This document shows positions 33,416 to 45,515 of a DNA stretch of 64,000 nucleotides, one piece after another. The notes under the pieces are model-generated. The model did not search any database. It was not told the DNA's origin and worked only from the letters and a program-made list of their open reading frames with translations. Position numbers and translations under genes: made by a program. Numbering within the stretch: the stretch's first letter is position 1; each line of letters starts with the position of its first letter. Origin of the DNA: Flaccisagitta enflata (Eukaryota; Chaetognatha; Sagittoidea; Aphragmophora); contig OZ231126.1 of the NCBI GenBank assembly GCA_965153355.1, forward strand, positions 70,494,001 through 70,558,000, given 5' to 3'.

Positions 33416-33447
33416 GTTTAAAAGCCCTGATTACAGTTCACAGAAAG
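33416..33447 (+). other. Exon-like 32-nt block (tandem copy c)
   Basis: Same acceptor, body and donor, 515 bp after copy b. Confidence 0.3.
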
Positions 33448-33805
33448 GTAAGAGATTCACCAAGCAAAATTAAAAAAGTTTTAAATTCATTAAATCGTAA
33501 AATCTTTCGACGTGCGTCAAAGTTGCTGCAATCTCACTGGCCCAGCAGATATTTTTTGTCTCTTCATATATCAAAGCAGAAAATAATATGTAAGTAAATA
33601 CTTAGCTGACCAATTGGTCTTCGTGCCTGATGATTCATTCATTTATTCATTCATTCATTCATTCATTCATTCATTCATTCATTCATTCATTCATTCATTC
33701 ATTCATTCATTCATTCATTCATCTTCGATAAAAGCACGCGACTTCTGGTCCGTTAACCTCGGTTTTACTTCTCTTGACCTTGATGCAATCTTAAGATTCG
33801 ATGTA

Positions 33806-34286
33806 AACAAGGTCATTAGACCTAAGTCGCGTGCGTCAGCACTTTCAGAAAAATCAGGCAGACAGACAGATGAACAGACTAAAACATCTAAAAAGATCTT
33901 TGAAGTAGCAACAAAAAGCCTTTAAAACAACTTTGTGACAAACCAATGGATAGACAAATGGATGGACGAAGGACATACAGGCCAAAAAGTGGCTTAAAGA
34001 GGTGTATGAATGACATAAAAACATTCAAAAACATCTAAAATGACTTTAAATTGGCTGAAACACCATTTAAACAACTTTGTGACGGACATACGGACGGACC
34101 AACAGACCAACTGACCAACCAAAAAGTGGCTTATAGAGGTTAATAAATGCCTTAAAAACATTCAAAACCATTTAAAATGTCTTTATTTTGTGTAAAACGC
34201 CTTTTAAACAGCTTTGTTACCGACCGACCGACGGACCGACGGACCGACGGAAAAGTGGCCTATAGAGTCGCGTAGCACGCGACTAA
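33806..34286 (-). mobile_element. HINE-like element, family A, present only in copy 1
   Basis: AACAAGGTCATTAGACCTAAG (with a GGTCATTAGACC hairpin), tag GTCGCG, ACGGACCGACGG core, hairpin GTCGCGTAGCACGCGAC, CTAAA. The duplicate locus (62671-62690) reads straight through as TTCGATATAAAAAACGTG, so the empty site is known: insertion in an A-run with no longer target duplication. Confidence 0.8.
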
Positions 34287-34335
34287 AAACGTGAAAGGAA
34301 CGTGGTGCAGGTCCTAAGCCCGACGCTCGTACTAA

Positions 34336-34610
34336 GGCCGTGTTCCCAGTTTTGCCGAGAAACGCGATTGTCAATCGCGTTTACAGCGTGAACACATATT
34401 CATAGAATTACAACTGTGCCATGACTCCTGGGCCGCGAGGGAGTGAGAGAAGTGAGTAAGTGAGCCAAAGAGTGGAGCGAGGGAAGCGGATCACTGCGGA
34501 GTGAGCAAGCAGAATGAGCGATGCGAGCGAGCAGAATGAGCGAATGTAGAGAGTAACCGAATGGCCTGTTAAGAAGCAATTGTTTGGGAATAGAATTGGG
34601 CCCGTTCTCC
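34336..34610 (-). mobile_element. Family E MITE, copy in duplication copy 1
   Basis: TAA then GGCCGTGTTCCCAG, GCGATTGTCAATCGCG, CAGCGTGAACACATATTCAT and GAGC-type repeats, and the end near GAATTGGGCCCG. The homologue is at 62732-63000. Confidence 0.5.
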
Positions 34611-34729
34611 AAGCACCATGCTCCAAGCCCGAAGCTCGTACTTGGTCGTAGCAACACAATCCAAACTGTCCTTGGCAACCGCCGAAGGTCGTTTCCCCCC
34701 TTTCAACGACTACGTTTGTGTACAAGAAA

Positions 34730-35073
<344 letters not shown>

Positions 35074-35305
35074 CGCAGGTAAGCCAAAGAGCCTGAAACG
35101 CCTCCGCTTTCTCTTTTTTTTCCCCCTTCTATTGGCCCTTAAATGGCTGTGGAGAGGTCTTGCAATGGCATTACGTGATTGTGTGATTTCCAGCAAACAA
35201 CACGTGCAAATGTGAAAAAAAAGAATACTATAACCAAAATAAAAGAGGGAGCGGATCTACGGTTAGTGGCAAGGCACAACAAAAGTGGGGACTAAATATC
35301 GGAAA

Positions 35306-35449
35306 AACAAGCCCAGGCGGGCAACTCGATGCGTCATCTGCGATCTGCGTGATATCAGGAGAGACCTAACGGACGGACGGACGGATGGACGGACGGACGC
35401 ACGGACGCACGGACCCTCTCATAGAGATGCGATGACGCATCTTAAAAAA
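35306..35449 (-). mobile_element. HINE-like element, family B (GATGC tag)
   Basis: AACAAGCCCAGGCGGGC (hairpin GCCC/GGGC), CAACTCGATGCG tag, ACGGACGGACGG core, then GATGCGATGACGCATC hairpin and TTAAAAAA. 35450-35750 shows nothing further. Confidence 0.65.
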
Positions 35450-35749
35450 GCAGTAAGAATACGACTTAGGCCATGACTGGCTGGGGAAGCAGTTTGGGAA
35501 ATGGATGGATAGAAGCGCAGAAGCAGACAAGATGACATTAATATTCGTCTATATAAGTAAATGGTAAATGGCCAGAAAAAAAACAAAATCATTTCTGAGA
35601 AACAATTTTCTTTTTCTAATGAGGCAGTAACCGACTATAGACTAAAGGGAAAACCTCCAAAAATGGGCACAATGAGGCACATCAAACAGGAAACTCATAG
35701 GCGTTATGTTTTCATGCACCATATTTAGAATGGACAAATCTACAGAATG

Positions 35750-35750
<1 letters not shown>

Positions 35751-35795
<45 letters not shown>
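35751..35795 (+). repeat. (GA)n microsatellite
   Basis: Pure GA run next to the end of the minus-strand ORF. Confidence 0.95.
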
Positions 35796-35798
<3 letters not shown>

Positions 35799-35802
35799 GG
35801 GC

Positions 35803-36550
35803 TCATGTTTTCTCCGCTTCCACGTCATCAAACGCACCAAAGTTGCTAACGGACAAGAAAAGGTACTCTCTCCGGGGATGATGACAATCGGGGCACACCC
35901 CCGAACATGGAATTTCCTCGCCAGGAAACGACCGCGCGGGGGCATCCTGACACGACTCGGTGCCCGAGTGGCCGGCGTGCAGCTCCTTCGTGCGCTGATA
36001 ATGATTATGATGATTATGGTGACAATGATGATGTTGTTGTTGTTGTTGATGGAGTTGATTGTGAGTTGGGTAGTTACAATTCGGCGACAATGGCGGAGAC
36101 GGAGAGCGAGGATTATTATTAAGATGTTGAAGATGATGCTGATGATGGGTATAAAAGATGCTCTGATGAGGAGAAACGATGCCAGCATCGGAAACAGACG
36201 AAGGTGAAGGTGGTGTGGGTGGGTGGATTGGTGGCGTGGGTGGGTGGATTGGTGGCGTGGGTGGGTGGATCGGTGGTGTGGGTGGGTGGATCGGTGGTGT
36301 GGGTGGCGTTGAAGGTGTTGACGAGACAGATGTAGGCGAAAGTGGGGGCCGCGGCGCGGCGCAGTGCAATGACGCGTAACCACTGGGACGCAGCAAACGA
36401 GGCGTGGGTGGGACGCAGCCGCCGATGCCGTGCAGCGCGGCGGCGTGATGGGTGCAAGGAGGTGGGAGGGTCGGTGCTGAAGGCGTCAAAGGAGGCTTGT
36501 GACTTGTCGTTGCTACCATCGGGGAAATTGGCGGTTTCGAGTCTTCTATG
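35803..36550 (-). CDS. Pro/His-rich ORF, candidate terminal exon
   Basis: Minus-strand frame of about 250 codons, open from a possible acceptor (CATAG|AAG at about 36550) and extendable to an ATG at 36672. Contents in order: KPPISPMVATTSHKPPLTPS, a Cys/His patch, four copies of a 7-residue PTPPIHP unit (36205-36306), a Gln/His run, and a non-repetitive C-terminus with ARSFPGEEIPCSGVCPDCHH and REYLFLSVSNFGAFDDVEAE. The last 60 residues have balanced composition and good codon use, unlike the repeat frames elsewhere. I do not recognise the family. CSGVCPDC could bind a metal. Confidence 0.45.
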
Positions 36551-36679
36551 GATGTTAATCGTGCAAGATTATGAGGAATGAAGGCGTATTCAATTTTGGT
36601 CATAGTCAAATCGGTTATCATGAGATTCGAGAGTTGAAGACATTCATGTCCATGACAGATGATTGGGATCATTAGATTG

Positions 36680-37385
36680 TCGTAATGGGCAAATTAGGGT
36701 GGTGATGGTAGTTTAAATAAATGTTGACGGATCATAAGAAAGGCCAAATTTAGGTACAGCTTTCATCGAAAAAGCAACGCTTGGTTCAAATTCAGATAGA
36801 CTACAAGGACCTAAACGCTGAATATATAGAACATTCTATGGGCAAATAGAAAAAGACCACAAAAAACCACAACGACCTATTTGCACGGTGCAAAATGCAC
36901 CCCCTCTCCCATTCACAAAAAAAGAGGAAGACATGAAAATTCCTTCTCTGCCTTATCAGTTATCTCTGTGAGAGAGAATGAAGTCTTATCTTCAAGGCGG
37001 GATCATTATTTACCCTAAGGCCCTTTCAAATCTCACATAGATGATAGGAAATGACTAGTCAAACTCAACTCTTGACTTCGATTGAGATTTTAGCAACTCG
37101 TTTGTTCATTATGACTCATCCACTTGGGGATGCCTTGATAGCATTGACTTCTGAGTCTAAACTCACTAAGTTGTATTCTTTTTCTTCAAAAACATCATTC
37201 TTTTTAATTACTCGAGGAAGACTTCGTCCACAGCCTTATTGCGACATATTCTCGCTCTTAAATGATGGTTGTGGTTGTGGATGTGGTATTGTTGTCCAAA
37301 GAAGTAGATGTACAAATATTGGTACTGTTTTCGAAGTCGGTGATGTCTTTTGTTTTACTGACTTTCTAAGCGGTTTTTTTATTTA
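36680..37385. other. No identified element
   Basis: A 111-codon frame on + (37051-37386) with mixed composition ends in TAG, but no splice sites or bias support it. Confidence 0.35.
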
Positions 37386-37470
37386 GGGTTAGGGGTAGGG
37401 TTAGGGTTAAGGTTGGGGTCGGGGGTGGTTTTAGGGTTAGGGTTAGGGTTAGGGCTAGCGTTAGGGCTAG
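37386..37470 (+). repeat. Telomere-like (TTAGGG)n, degenerate
   Basis: About 13 TTAGGG/TTAGGGG/TTAAGG/TTGGGG units, interstitial. A similar degenerate stretch lies at 43085-43320. Confidence 0.8.
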
Positions 37471-37675
37471 GTGAGGGCTGGGTCTTATACATTTCAACCC
37501 GAATCTACTTGAATTAAAGCTTCGCCCAAGCGGGGAAACCCGAAAGAAACAAAAGATCTGTATCGTCTAAGAAGTTTTTTCCCAAATGTTTTCTTTTCAT
37601 CTTCTAACCAAAAGTTTAAAATCTCGAATTTGTACTTTCTTCCACTCAATCTATGAATCAATCAAACAACCAAAA

Positions 37676-37712
<37 letters not shown>

Positions 37713-38637
37713 CTTACCGGATGTCATTTTGGACGCCCCCATTCCTCTTGTTCGTTCCGTCATCCTCAAAATTTACTTATTGTCTTCTTTTGTCTTTCTT
37801 TTTTTGGTCTTTGTTATGAATTCTTCCTCGCAGTATAACAATGATAATTCACACTTTGTCCGCGTTAATGGAGCAAAACAAAATTCTTTTTGCAAAAGGC
37901 GGTTTTAACATTTTTTTTTATCTCTTTTTCTGCATTGGTGCTTTGTTTACAAAAACGAAGGAGCGAATTAAAAAAAAGGCGACGACGATGACTATAATCC
38001 AAGACACGTTAATCCACGCACGGCTAACTTCCTTCTTAAATCCGGTTTTTGGGAGAAATTCTTTTTTCGTTTTTAAGGATTTTTAAAAAGAATCCGAAAA
38101 TCCTAAAAAAATTTTTCTGCTTTTTCAAAAAACGATTGTAATTATTTTTCTTTCTTTTTTGAATCGTCTTCCTCTACTTTCAAGAAAGAAAAGAAAGAAA
38201 AAGCTATCTTTTTTACTCCTCCACTACATCTTTTTATCACTTTTTTATTTCACATCTTTTCAATTTCCTGTGATTTTTTCATTTTTTTAGTCTGTAATTT
38301 TTCTTATCATTCAAGTGTGATTTTAAATTGTGTTTTTCGATTCAATCCGAATGTTGTTTACATTTTGTGTGTGAAAACGAGGTTTCGGCGCGATGATGAG
38401 GAGGAAGAGGAGGAAGAGAAAAAGGAGGAGGAGGAGGAGGAGATTGAGGAAGATGAAAAAGTGGACGTAAAACAGAATTTGAGGAGAACCATGAGGAAGA
38501 AAAGCAAAAGGGGGAGGTCACAAGAAAGAAAGAAAGATAAATGGTAGACGGACAAGAGAGTCGTTAAATGATAAAGGATGGAATGAGGGTTTGCGGGTTA
38601 ACTGCACAAACGGCAAGTTTTTTACGTTTTTTTTTAC
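37471..38637. other. AT-rich stretch with a charged ORF at its right end
   Basis: (AATC)n at 37678-37711 and T-rich runs. A + strand frame near 38380-38547 (RRDDEEEEEEEKKEEEEEE, then KVDVKQNLRRTMRKKSKRG) ends in TAG. It is mostly a GAG/GAA tract, so I do not call it a gene. Confidence 0.35.
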
Positions 38638-38695
38638 TTTGGACCCATCATTATTGTTGCGCTGACCCGGGAAATGTTTCAGGCTACATTGGGAC
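38638..38695 (-). CDS. Candidate 58-nt minus-strand exon
   Basis: A strong acceptor on the minus strand (CTTTCTTTCTTGCAG) precedes one base plus 19 codons, SQCSLKHFPGQRNNNDGSK, then donor GTAAAA. The other two frames contain stops. Phase 2 in, phase 0 out. Neighbouring exons not identified. Product unknown. Confidence 0.3.
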
Positions 38696-38962
38696 CTGCA
38701 AGAAAGAAAGTAATGTAAATGATATATGATGTTTATTCTCACAATAGTTTAGCAGTGAGGCAAGTAAAATGAAAGATATTGTGCAACATTCAAAGTGTTT
38801 TTTTTTTTTCAAACAGCGGGACCTCGGTGTAATTGTCCTGATGGGATTAAATGTTTTTTGTCTTTTGTGCAGGGGAATGGCTACATAACCGATAATCATG
38901 ATTAAGAGTAAATCACTATCATGCGCATAAAAATATATAATCACACAAAATAAAGTAAAATT

Positions 38963-39066
38963 GACCATTGACCATTGACCATTGACCATTGACTATTGAC
39001 TATTGACTATTGACTATTGACTATTGACTATTGACTATTGACTATTGACCATTGACCATTGACCAC
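38963..39066 (+). repeat. 8-bp ATTGACCA/ATTGACTA minisatellite
   Basis: About 13 tandem units with C/T alternation grouped in blocks. Confidence 0.9.
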
Positions 39067-39199
39067 TGACTAAACATTATCAAAAAACCAAAGCAAAATG
39101 ACGCTATAATAAGCCAGTATTTGGTTCGTCCATCTGTCGAATTAAGAAGCAACAGTTATTTCAATCACTTCATCCTTGCGACTGACTATCTTTTTTTTT

Positions 39200-39483
39200 C
39201 AGGGGTGTATATAATTGAGTGGCTTTTGATTTCCCCCCCCCCCTGCCTTTGATTTTCTTCCCTGTGATGCATTGCATCGCGTTACAGAATCTATGATTTT
39301 CTTCCCAATAAAGCTATAAAACAGTGTATTTAAGGTTTGAATAGTGTTAAATTGTGTTTTACTAACCAAGTTTTATGATTTGGTACTGCCAAAAGTTTTA
39401 TTTTCCACAAATTTTCTTTTTTTCTTTTTTTCCCCCTTCCTTTCCCTTTCCCATCTCCAAACCCTCAATAATATACAGGCCTG
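39200..39483 (-). mobile_element. Family F MITE, copy 2
   Basis: CAGGGGTGTATATAATT at the left, ATATACAGGCCTG at the right, internal CTTTGATTTTCTTCCC (inverse of the repeated block in copy 1). T-runs flank both ends, so the target duplication is unclear. Confidence 0.6.
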
Positions 39484-39654
39484 TTTTTTTTTTTCAGTGA
39501 AAATTTTGAAAATACAGAAATGATATTTGAAACAGGCGTGCATCCTGTTTGCTCAACAAAAGCAAAACGGTCTTTAATATGTTTTTCATTCATTCAAATT
39601 TTGATCGAACAAAGAAGTCATTTTTTGAGAAATTTCATGTATTTTGAAAGAGCG

Positions 39655-39656
39655 AG

Positions 39657-39732
<76 letters not shown>

Positions 39733-39759
39733 CGAGAGCGAGAGAGAGCAGAGAGAGAG

Positions 39760-39809
<50 letters not shown>

Positions 39810-39855
39810 CTAAAAAATTTGAAAGAATAATAGAATTACCCGAGAAAGAAATTGA

Positions 39856-39895
<40 letters not shown>

Positions 39896-40181
39896 AGAAA
39901 GAAAGGAAGAGTGAAAGACAGAATGAAAGAAAGAACGAAAAAAAGGAAGGAAGGAAAATAGGAAGGAAGGAAGGAAGGAAGGAAGGAAGGAAGGAAGGAA
40001 GGAAGAAAGGAAGGAAGAAAGGAAGGAAGGACGGAAGGAAGGAAGGAAGGAAGAAGGAAATAAAGAAAGAAAATGAAAAAAAAAAAACAAACAGTGAAGA
40101 ACATTGAAGAAGATTGAAAATCCTGTATGCAGTCCCGGGCGTTGCGTGAAAAAGTGAAGAAAGTCGTGTGAGTGACAGAAT

Positions 40182-40268
<87 letters not shown>
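39655..40268 (+). repeat. (GA)n, (GAAA)n, (GGAA)n and (GA)n block
   Basis: GA 39655-39806, GAAA 39850-39900, GGAA 39945-40050, GA 40185-40268, separated by short unique DNA. Confidence 0.9.
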
Positions 40269-40272
<4 letters not shown>

Positions 40273-40309
40273 TAGAGAGAGAAAAAAGATAGAGAGAGCA
40301 CTGCGTAAG

Positions 40310-41700
40310 AGGCTAGGAGAGAGATACTGACTGGTAAAACAGCTGCCAGCTTATCTCTTTCGAGTTTGTTTTAGTCATTCCACATGTTCAGCTTTAATAG
40401 CTCTTCTTCTCTGAATCGTGAACCAAAAATATCTACGGTATCGAGTGATGATCACGAGTCTGCCTGATCATATCAAATCAATTGCTTGTCTCAAAGTTAT
40501 ATGGTTGTGATCAGCTGTTCTTGTTGTCTTTAGTCTAGTGTTGCAATTAATGATGCACGGAGGCAATTTGATCGTCTTTTACAACCCCTAAAACACCCTA
40601 ATTTATCTGATGTCGGGGTGGTCTGTTGTCTCAGCGGTCCAACTGTCCCTACCCATTTGCTCAACTGCCTGCTCGCGTTACTGCCCCTGCCCCTGCCCCT
40701 GCCCCTGCAAGCGACTGCTTATTGGCCGTCTATCCGTCCTTGCATAAGTGTATGGCGGGAAATCTCAAAGGGCCGTCGGCAAACAATTTTAATTCCAACA
40801 GAACTTCAAGCCCGACAGGGTTCAAAAATAATTCAGTTTTTTCCAATCTTAAATTATATATCATATAAAAATGGCAGCCAAATTTGTTAGAAAGACACAT
40901 ATTCTTTCTTTTTATTCCCCAAAGTATGTTTTTTCTCTTCCTGTTTTACTTTTTCTTTCATTGTTTTTCATTTTTTGCCTTCGATTCTAACATAGGCTTA
41001 AGTCCGACAGGGGTGTAAGTCCGACAAACAGGGATATCAGCCGACGTCCCTGACGTCCCTTGCTGTACACCCATGCCGGGCCTTATTTATACTTCGTTTT
41101 ATCCGGCGCATCTTCCTTGTCTTGCTCGCAGTCTTCAGAAATAGGAAAGGTAATCTAGAATATATAGAAAGAAAATACAAGGAAAGACTTAAGGATACGA
41201 AAAGGAGAAGAGAAAGTACCAGGCCATCAGCCTCTGATGTAGGATTCTGCACAGCTTTTTTTTCAAACATGCCAAAAATGCTAGGTGAAAAAACATTGGA
41301 TTTATAATAAGTTCTATTAGATTTTTGATGGATGTTCTGTTTCTTATATCTGTTATCTCTAGAAGAATACTTTGTTCCCTTCACAATGTTTTTTTAGAAA
41401 CTTTTTTTTGTTTTTGCAAAAAAAGAAAAAGAAAAAAGGAAGTCAAACAGAAAGCAAATGTGTCATCTTGGGCATAAAACCTTGTAAAATTTTCAAAAAC
41501 TTTTAAAGGAAGAAAAAAAATGAAGAAAATTGAAAAAGACGAAGACGACTGGGCCTAGCTGGGCTGGGCGGAGTAATGAAAACATGAATTCGAAGACAAG
41601 ACGCAGAGAAAATAAGGAGGAAGAAATTTCGAGAGACCCAAAATGAGTTATTTTGCCGTCTCAGATACTCCCCATGTAGGCCTGCTAACTCTAATTGAGC
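40310..41700. other. No identified gene
   Basis: Contains (CCCCTG)n at 40683-40709 and two phrases, CCGACAGGGTTCAAAA and CCGACAGGGGTGTAAGTCCG. 40540-40740 resembles a decayed HINE-like core without ends. Confidence 0.35.
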
Positions 41701-41892
41701 GACTTTGTCTGTCTGCTTAGGTCTGTCTCTTTTCTATCATAAAGCGCATCCATATTATGTGCTTTACTGAATGTCCTTGTTTGTCTGTCTGTCCGTATCG
41801 CACCCTTGTCTGTTTGGCAGCTTGTCTATTTGTATTTTTGACTGTCTGTCGGTCTCTCAGTCCGTCCACCTGCCGGTTGTTTTCTCTGCTAT

Positions 41893-42232
41893 TCGGGCAG
41901 CGGCTTCGCAGGGGCCCATGATCTATGCTTTCACACGGGGAAATTTTTCCTTCTCCATTTCTTTCTCTTTCTCCTTCTCCTTCTCCTTCTCCTTCTCCTT
42001 CTCCTTCTCCTTCTCCTTCTCCTTCTCCTTTTCTTTCTCTTTCTCTTTCTCTTTCTATTTCTCTTTCTCTCTTCTCCTTCTCTTTCTTCCCTTTTCGATT
42101 CGCCATACATCCCCCCAATTTAGCCGTGAGGCTCAAATCCAAGCCTCTAGCCTTAAGTCAAAGCCTCTTGGCTCAAATTCAAGCCCACGCACAACGGGTT
42201 CCGCTGACCATTTGACGCTTTTGCGACTATTT
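41893..42232 (-). mobile_element. Family D fold-back element, copy 3
   Basis: On +: GGGCAGCGGCTTCGCAGGGG, ATCTATGCTTTCACACGGGG, a (TTCTCC)n/(TTTCTC)n tract, a few GGCTCAAATCCAAGCCTC units, and the end ACGGGTTCCGCTGACCATTT with GACGCTTTTGCGAC. CT repeats flank the right end (42235-42342). Confidence 0.65.
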
Positions 42233-42250
42233 GGTCTCTCTCTCTCTCTC

Positions 42251-42343
<93 letters not shown>

Positions 42344-42409
42344 TCAGTGCACAGGCGCCACTAGTTCGGATCACTGAACGTAAAATTTATGTCATTTAAA
42401 TTAATCTTC

Positions 42410-42472
42410 TCAAGAAGGAGAATTTGGGAACACAACATTTTCGTGTGTGAAGAAGATCAAATTGATCAATTT
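42410..42472 (-). CDS. Weak candidate terminal exon downstream of the 42.6-43.0 kb chain
   Basis: A pyrimidine-rich minus-strand tract ending TACATAG precedes a phase-0 frame KLINLIFFTHENVVFPNSPS then TGA. The upstream donor (GTGTTA at 42570) is poor. Alternatively the frame reads straight through to 42396. Confidence 0.2.
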   Translation of the reverse strand, partial: KLINLIFFTHENVVFPNSPS

Positions 42473-42569
42473 CTATGTACATAAGAAAAGAGAGAGAGAA
42501 GTTGGTAATGATGAAGAAAAAGAGATAAAAGACGCGAAAACGAATATTTAATGGGTTGACACTTAACAC

Positions 42570-42688
42570 GACATTTGTCGTATATGTCGATTTTTGCGGA
42601 TCAGCCGAGTATTTGTGGTCGTCGTTGTTTGACAGGCTAGTCGTCTTGGACCCATTAAGACACGGTTTTTTTGAATACGAGATTTTCA
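42570..42688 (-). CDS. Minus-strand exon of unknown gene
   Basis: The acceptor GTGGCAG starts in phase 1 and fits the donor of the exon at 42748. It encodes VKISYSKKPCLNGSKTTSL, then SNNDDHKYSADPQKSTYTTN. The intron between them is only 59 bp with a CTAAT branch-like site. Codon use is balanced. The end is uncertain. No family recognised. Confidence 0.4.
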
Positions 42689-42747
42689 CTGCCACAGCCA
42701 GTTTTTCACTTATTAGATAAATCGATCAGACACTTTCATTGACTTAC

Positions 42748-42806
42748 CCAGAACATGTGGATGTGTATTTTCATTGAGAATTTGCTTGGCAACCTCATAG
42801 GCATGT
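42748..42806 (-). CDS. Minus-strand 59-nt exon of unknown gene
   Basis: Acceptor CTTCTAG, 1+19 codons+1, consensus donor G|GTAAGT. The only stop-free frame that fits both neighbours is HAYEVAKQILNENTHPHVL, which looks like an alpha-helical protein segment. It is the strongest exon of this small chain. Confidence 0.45.
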
Positions 42807-42952
42807 CTAGAAGAGTGTAAAAGATATCAATATGCAGGAAAAAATACAACTTTTTCTGAAGAAAATTCTCTTTTCTCACTTGACAAGCCTCACAAAAAAT
42901 TCTTAATTTGCATGGAAAATAACAAATTCAGACCACTAAGGTCACGATTTAC

Positions 42953-43010
42953 GAGACGAAGCACAACTTTTGTTCGCCTGATAGATTTTTGACACCGACG
43001 CGAGAGACAT
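42953..43010 (-). CDS. Minus-strand 58-nt exon of unknown gene
   Basis: Ends at donor C|GTAAAT in phase 2, matching the exon at 42806. It encodes VSRVGVKNLSGEQKLCFVS. The acceptor (GTAAG|AT) is weak, and a stop lies just upstream in frame, so the left boundary could be wrong. Confidence 0.3.
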
Positions 43011-43084
43011 CTTACGACTTTTTTTGGAGTTCCGAAACAGGAGAACGTGAATGCCGATAGATTTGTGTTGGGGAACGGTAAACG

Positions 43085-43325
43085 TTGGTCGATGATTAGG
43101 AAAAGGGCTAGATCAGGTGTAGTTTAGGGATAGGGGCTGGATTAGGTGTAGTTTAGGGATAGGGGTTAGTTGGGGTGTGATTTGGGGTTAGGGATAGTTT
43201 TGTTGGTGATTTAGGGTTAGGGATAGTTTTGGTAGTGATTTAGGGTTAGGGTTAGATTCGGGTGTGATTTAGGGTTAGGGGTGGGTTTGGGTGTGATTTA
43301 GGGTCAGGGCTAGGTGTGGGTTCAT
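43085..43325 (+). repeat. G-rich degenerate repeat (TTTAGGGTTAGGG-like)
   Basis: About six 38-42 bp units with GTGATTTAGGGTTAGGG and GTGTAGTTTAGGGATAGGGG. Confidence 0.75.
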
Positions 43326-44150
43326 CGACTGTGATATATCCTATTTGCCTTTACACACTAAATCGAGTTTTTCCTTTCGCCAATTCGACAGTGTTCTTTT
43401 GTTTCTTAGTTTGAGGCAGTCAGTCTAACCACTGCGCTCCTAGCGTCAAAAGTCAGAATGAGCTCGCAAACAAATGCAGAAATCGAGGCGAATTCAAATA
43501 AAAGTTGACCAAAACTAAAAACATGGCACTCATCTGAAAACATGTAAGAAGGAAGCCATATTCTTGGAAATGCGAAAAAGTTCATCTGGAAGCAGATTAA
43601 GAATTTTTCGCGGAACCTCCTTGTAATTTTTATCACTCAATTTTCAGTAAAACGATTTCCTATTCCCTGTCTTTTTCCTAGTGTGTTGATTGTAGAACGT
43701 TTCCCTGCCATAAATCTGGGTTCTAAGAGAGCATTGATGTGATTGCTGCTCATTATCAGCAGTGGAAAACAATACTGTGAAGGAAATTCCTAGAAGTAGA
43801 GCAAAAACATATTTGACAAAATTATCGCGCGATCGCGCCGAGCGTGTCTTAACTGATTAAGGGCGAACCGAAATAAATTGCGTAACACCAACACATATTC
43901 AGGCAGAAAAACACATAAAAAGTCTGAAAAGCCTAGAAAGTATGAAAAGCACACTTCTACTTGGGCTAGCAAGATGAAATCATAACCACAGTAGGCTTAA
44001 GCTATCAGGACTCTTCAGTTAAACTTTCATCATGCTAGACTGACTACAAGAAGTATGCATTTTGACTGTTTTGTTCAGTGAATGCATTGCATTGATCGAT
44101 GATTATAATTTGCGTGATCGAGAAAACGTTCCAGGTTCCTCAGAAAAAGA
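43326..44150. other. No identified gene or repeat
   Basis: Unique-looking AT-rich DNA. Short ORFs on the minus strand lack splice context. Confidence 0.4.
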
Positions 44151-44151
44151 T

Positions 44152-44275
44152 AAAACTGGTGCGCCAACGCACCTCGAAAAACGGCCGTGTCCGTCGGTCT
44201 GTCCGTCTGTCGGTCACGCAAACCTTTGACGAACCACCCGACGCACCCATTGGCCTACTTGGCCTTGGCCTTGTC
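44152..44275 (+). mobile_element. HINE-like element, family C (GGTGC tag), short
   Basis: AACTGGTGCGCCAACGCACC start, TCCGTCGGTCTGTCCGTC core, tag ACCCGACGCACCCATTGG, hairpin GGCCTACTTGGCC, TTGGCCTTGT end. Confidence 0.6.
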
Positions 44276-44498
44276 TTCTACTTGATCAGCATGGAAACAG
44301 CATTGACTGGTAAGCAGATACGACTGGTTGATGCGTTATAGAAGAAGTGTGCGTAATCAAGTCGATTTTACTAAAAATTGATTGCAATTTGAAACGATTT
44401 AACGCGTAGTAAAATCTTTGTATTTGTTTTTATTCATCTAGGAAAATTCTTACTACCCGCTCCTGGAAGACGAGCTTGTTGGGTGTAAAAACAAAATG

Positions 44499-45515
<1,017 letters not shown>

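Larger units (their letters stand above)
32040..33723 (+). repeat. (ATTC)n arrays with a triplicated ~510-bp unit
   Basis: ATTC/TTTATTC repeats alternate with three copies of a 200-bp non-repeat block at 32395, 32901 and 33416 (periods 506 and 515). Copy 2 of the duplication has a single block. Confidence 0.9.

Noticed and set aside
37051-37386. 111-codon + ORF of mixed composition
   Set aside because: No splice signals and no codon preference like the ADAM10-like exons. Length is compatible with chance in this composition.
37386-37470. TTAGGG-like tract as a chromosome end
   Set aside because: Short, degenerate and flanked by ordinary DNA on both sides, so interstitial.
38317-38547. Charged + strand ORF (Glu-rich then Lys/Arg-rich)
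   Set aside because: Mainly a GAG/GAA tract. No acceptor that fits, and the minus strand is equally open.
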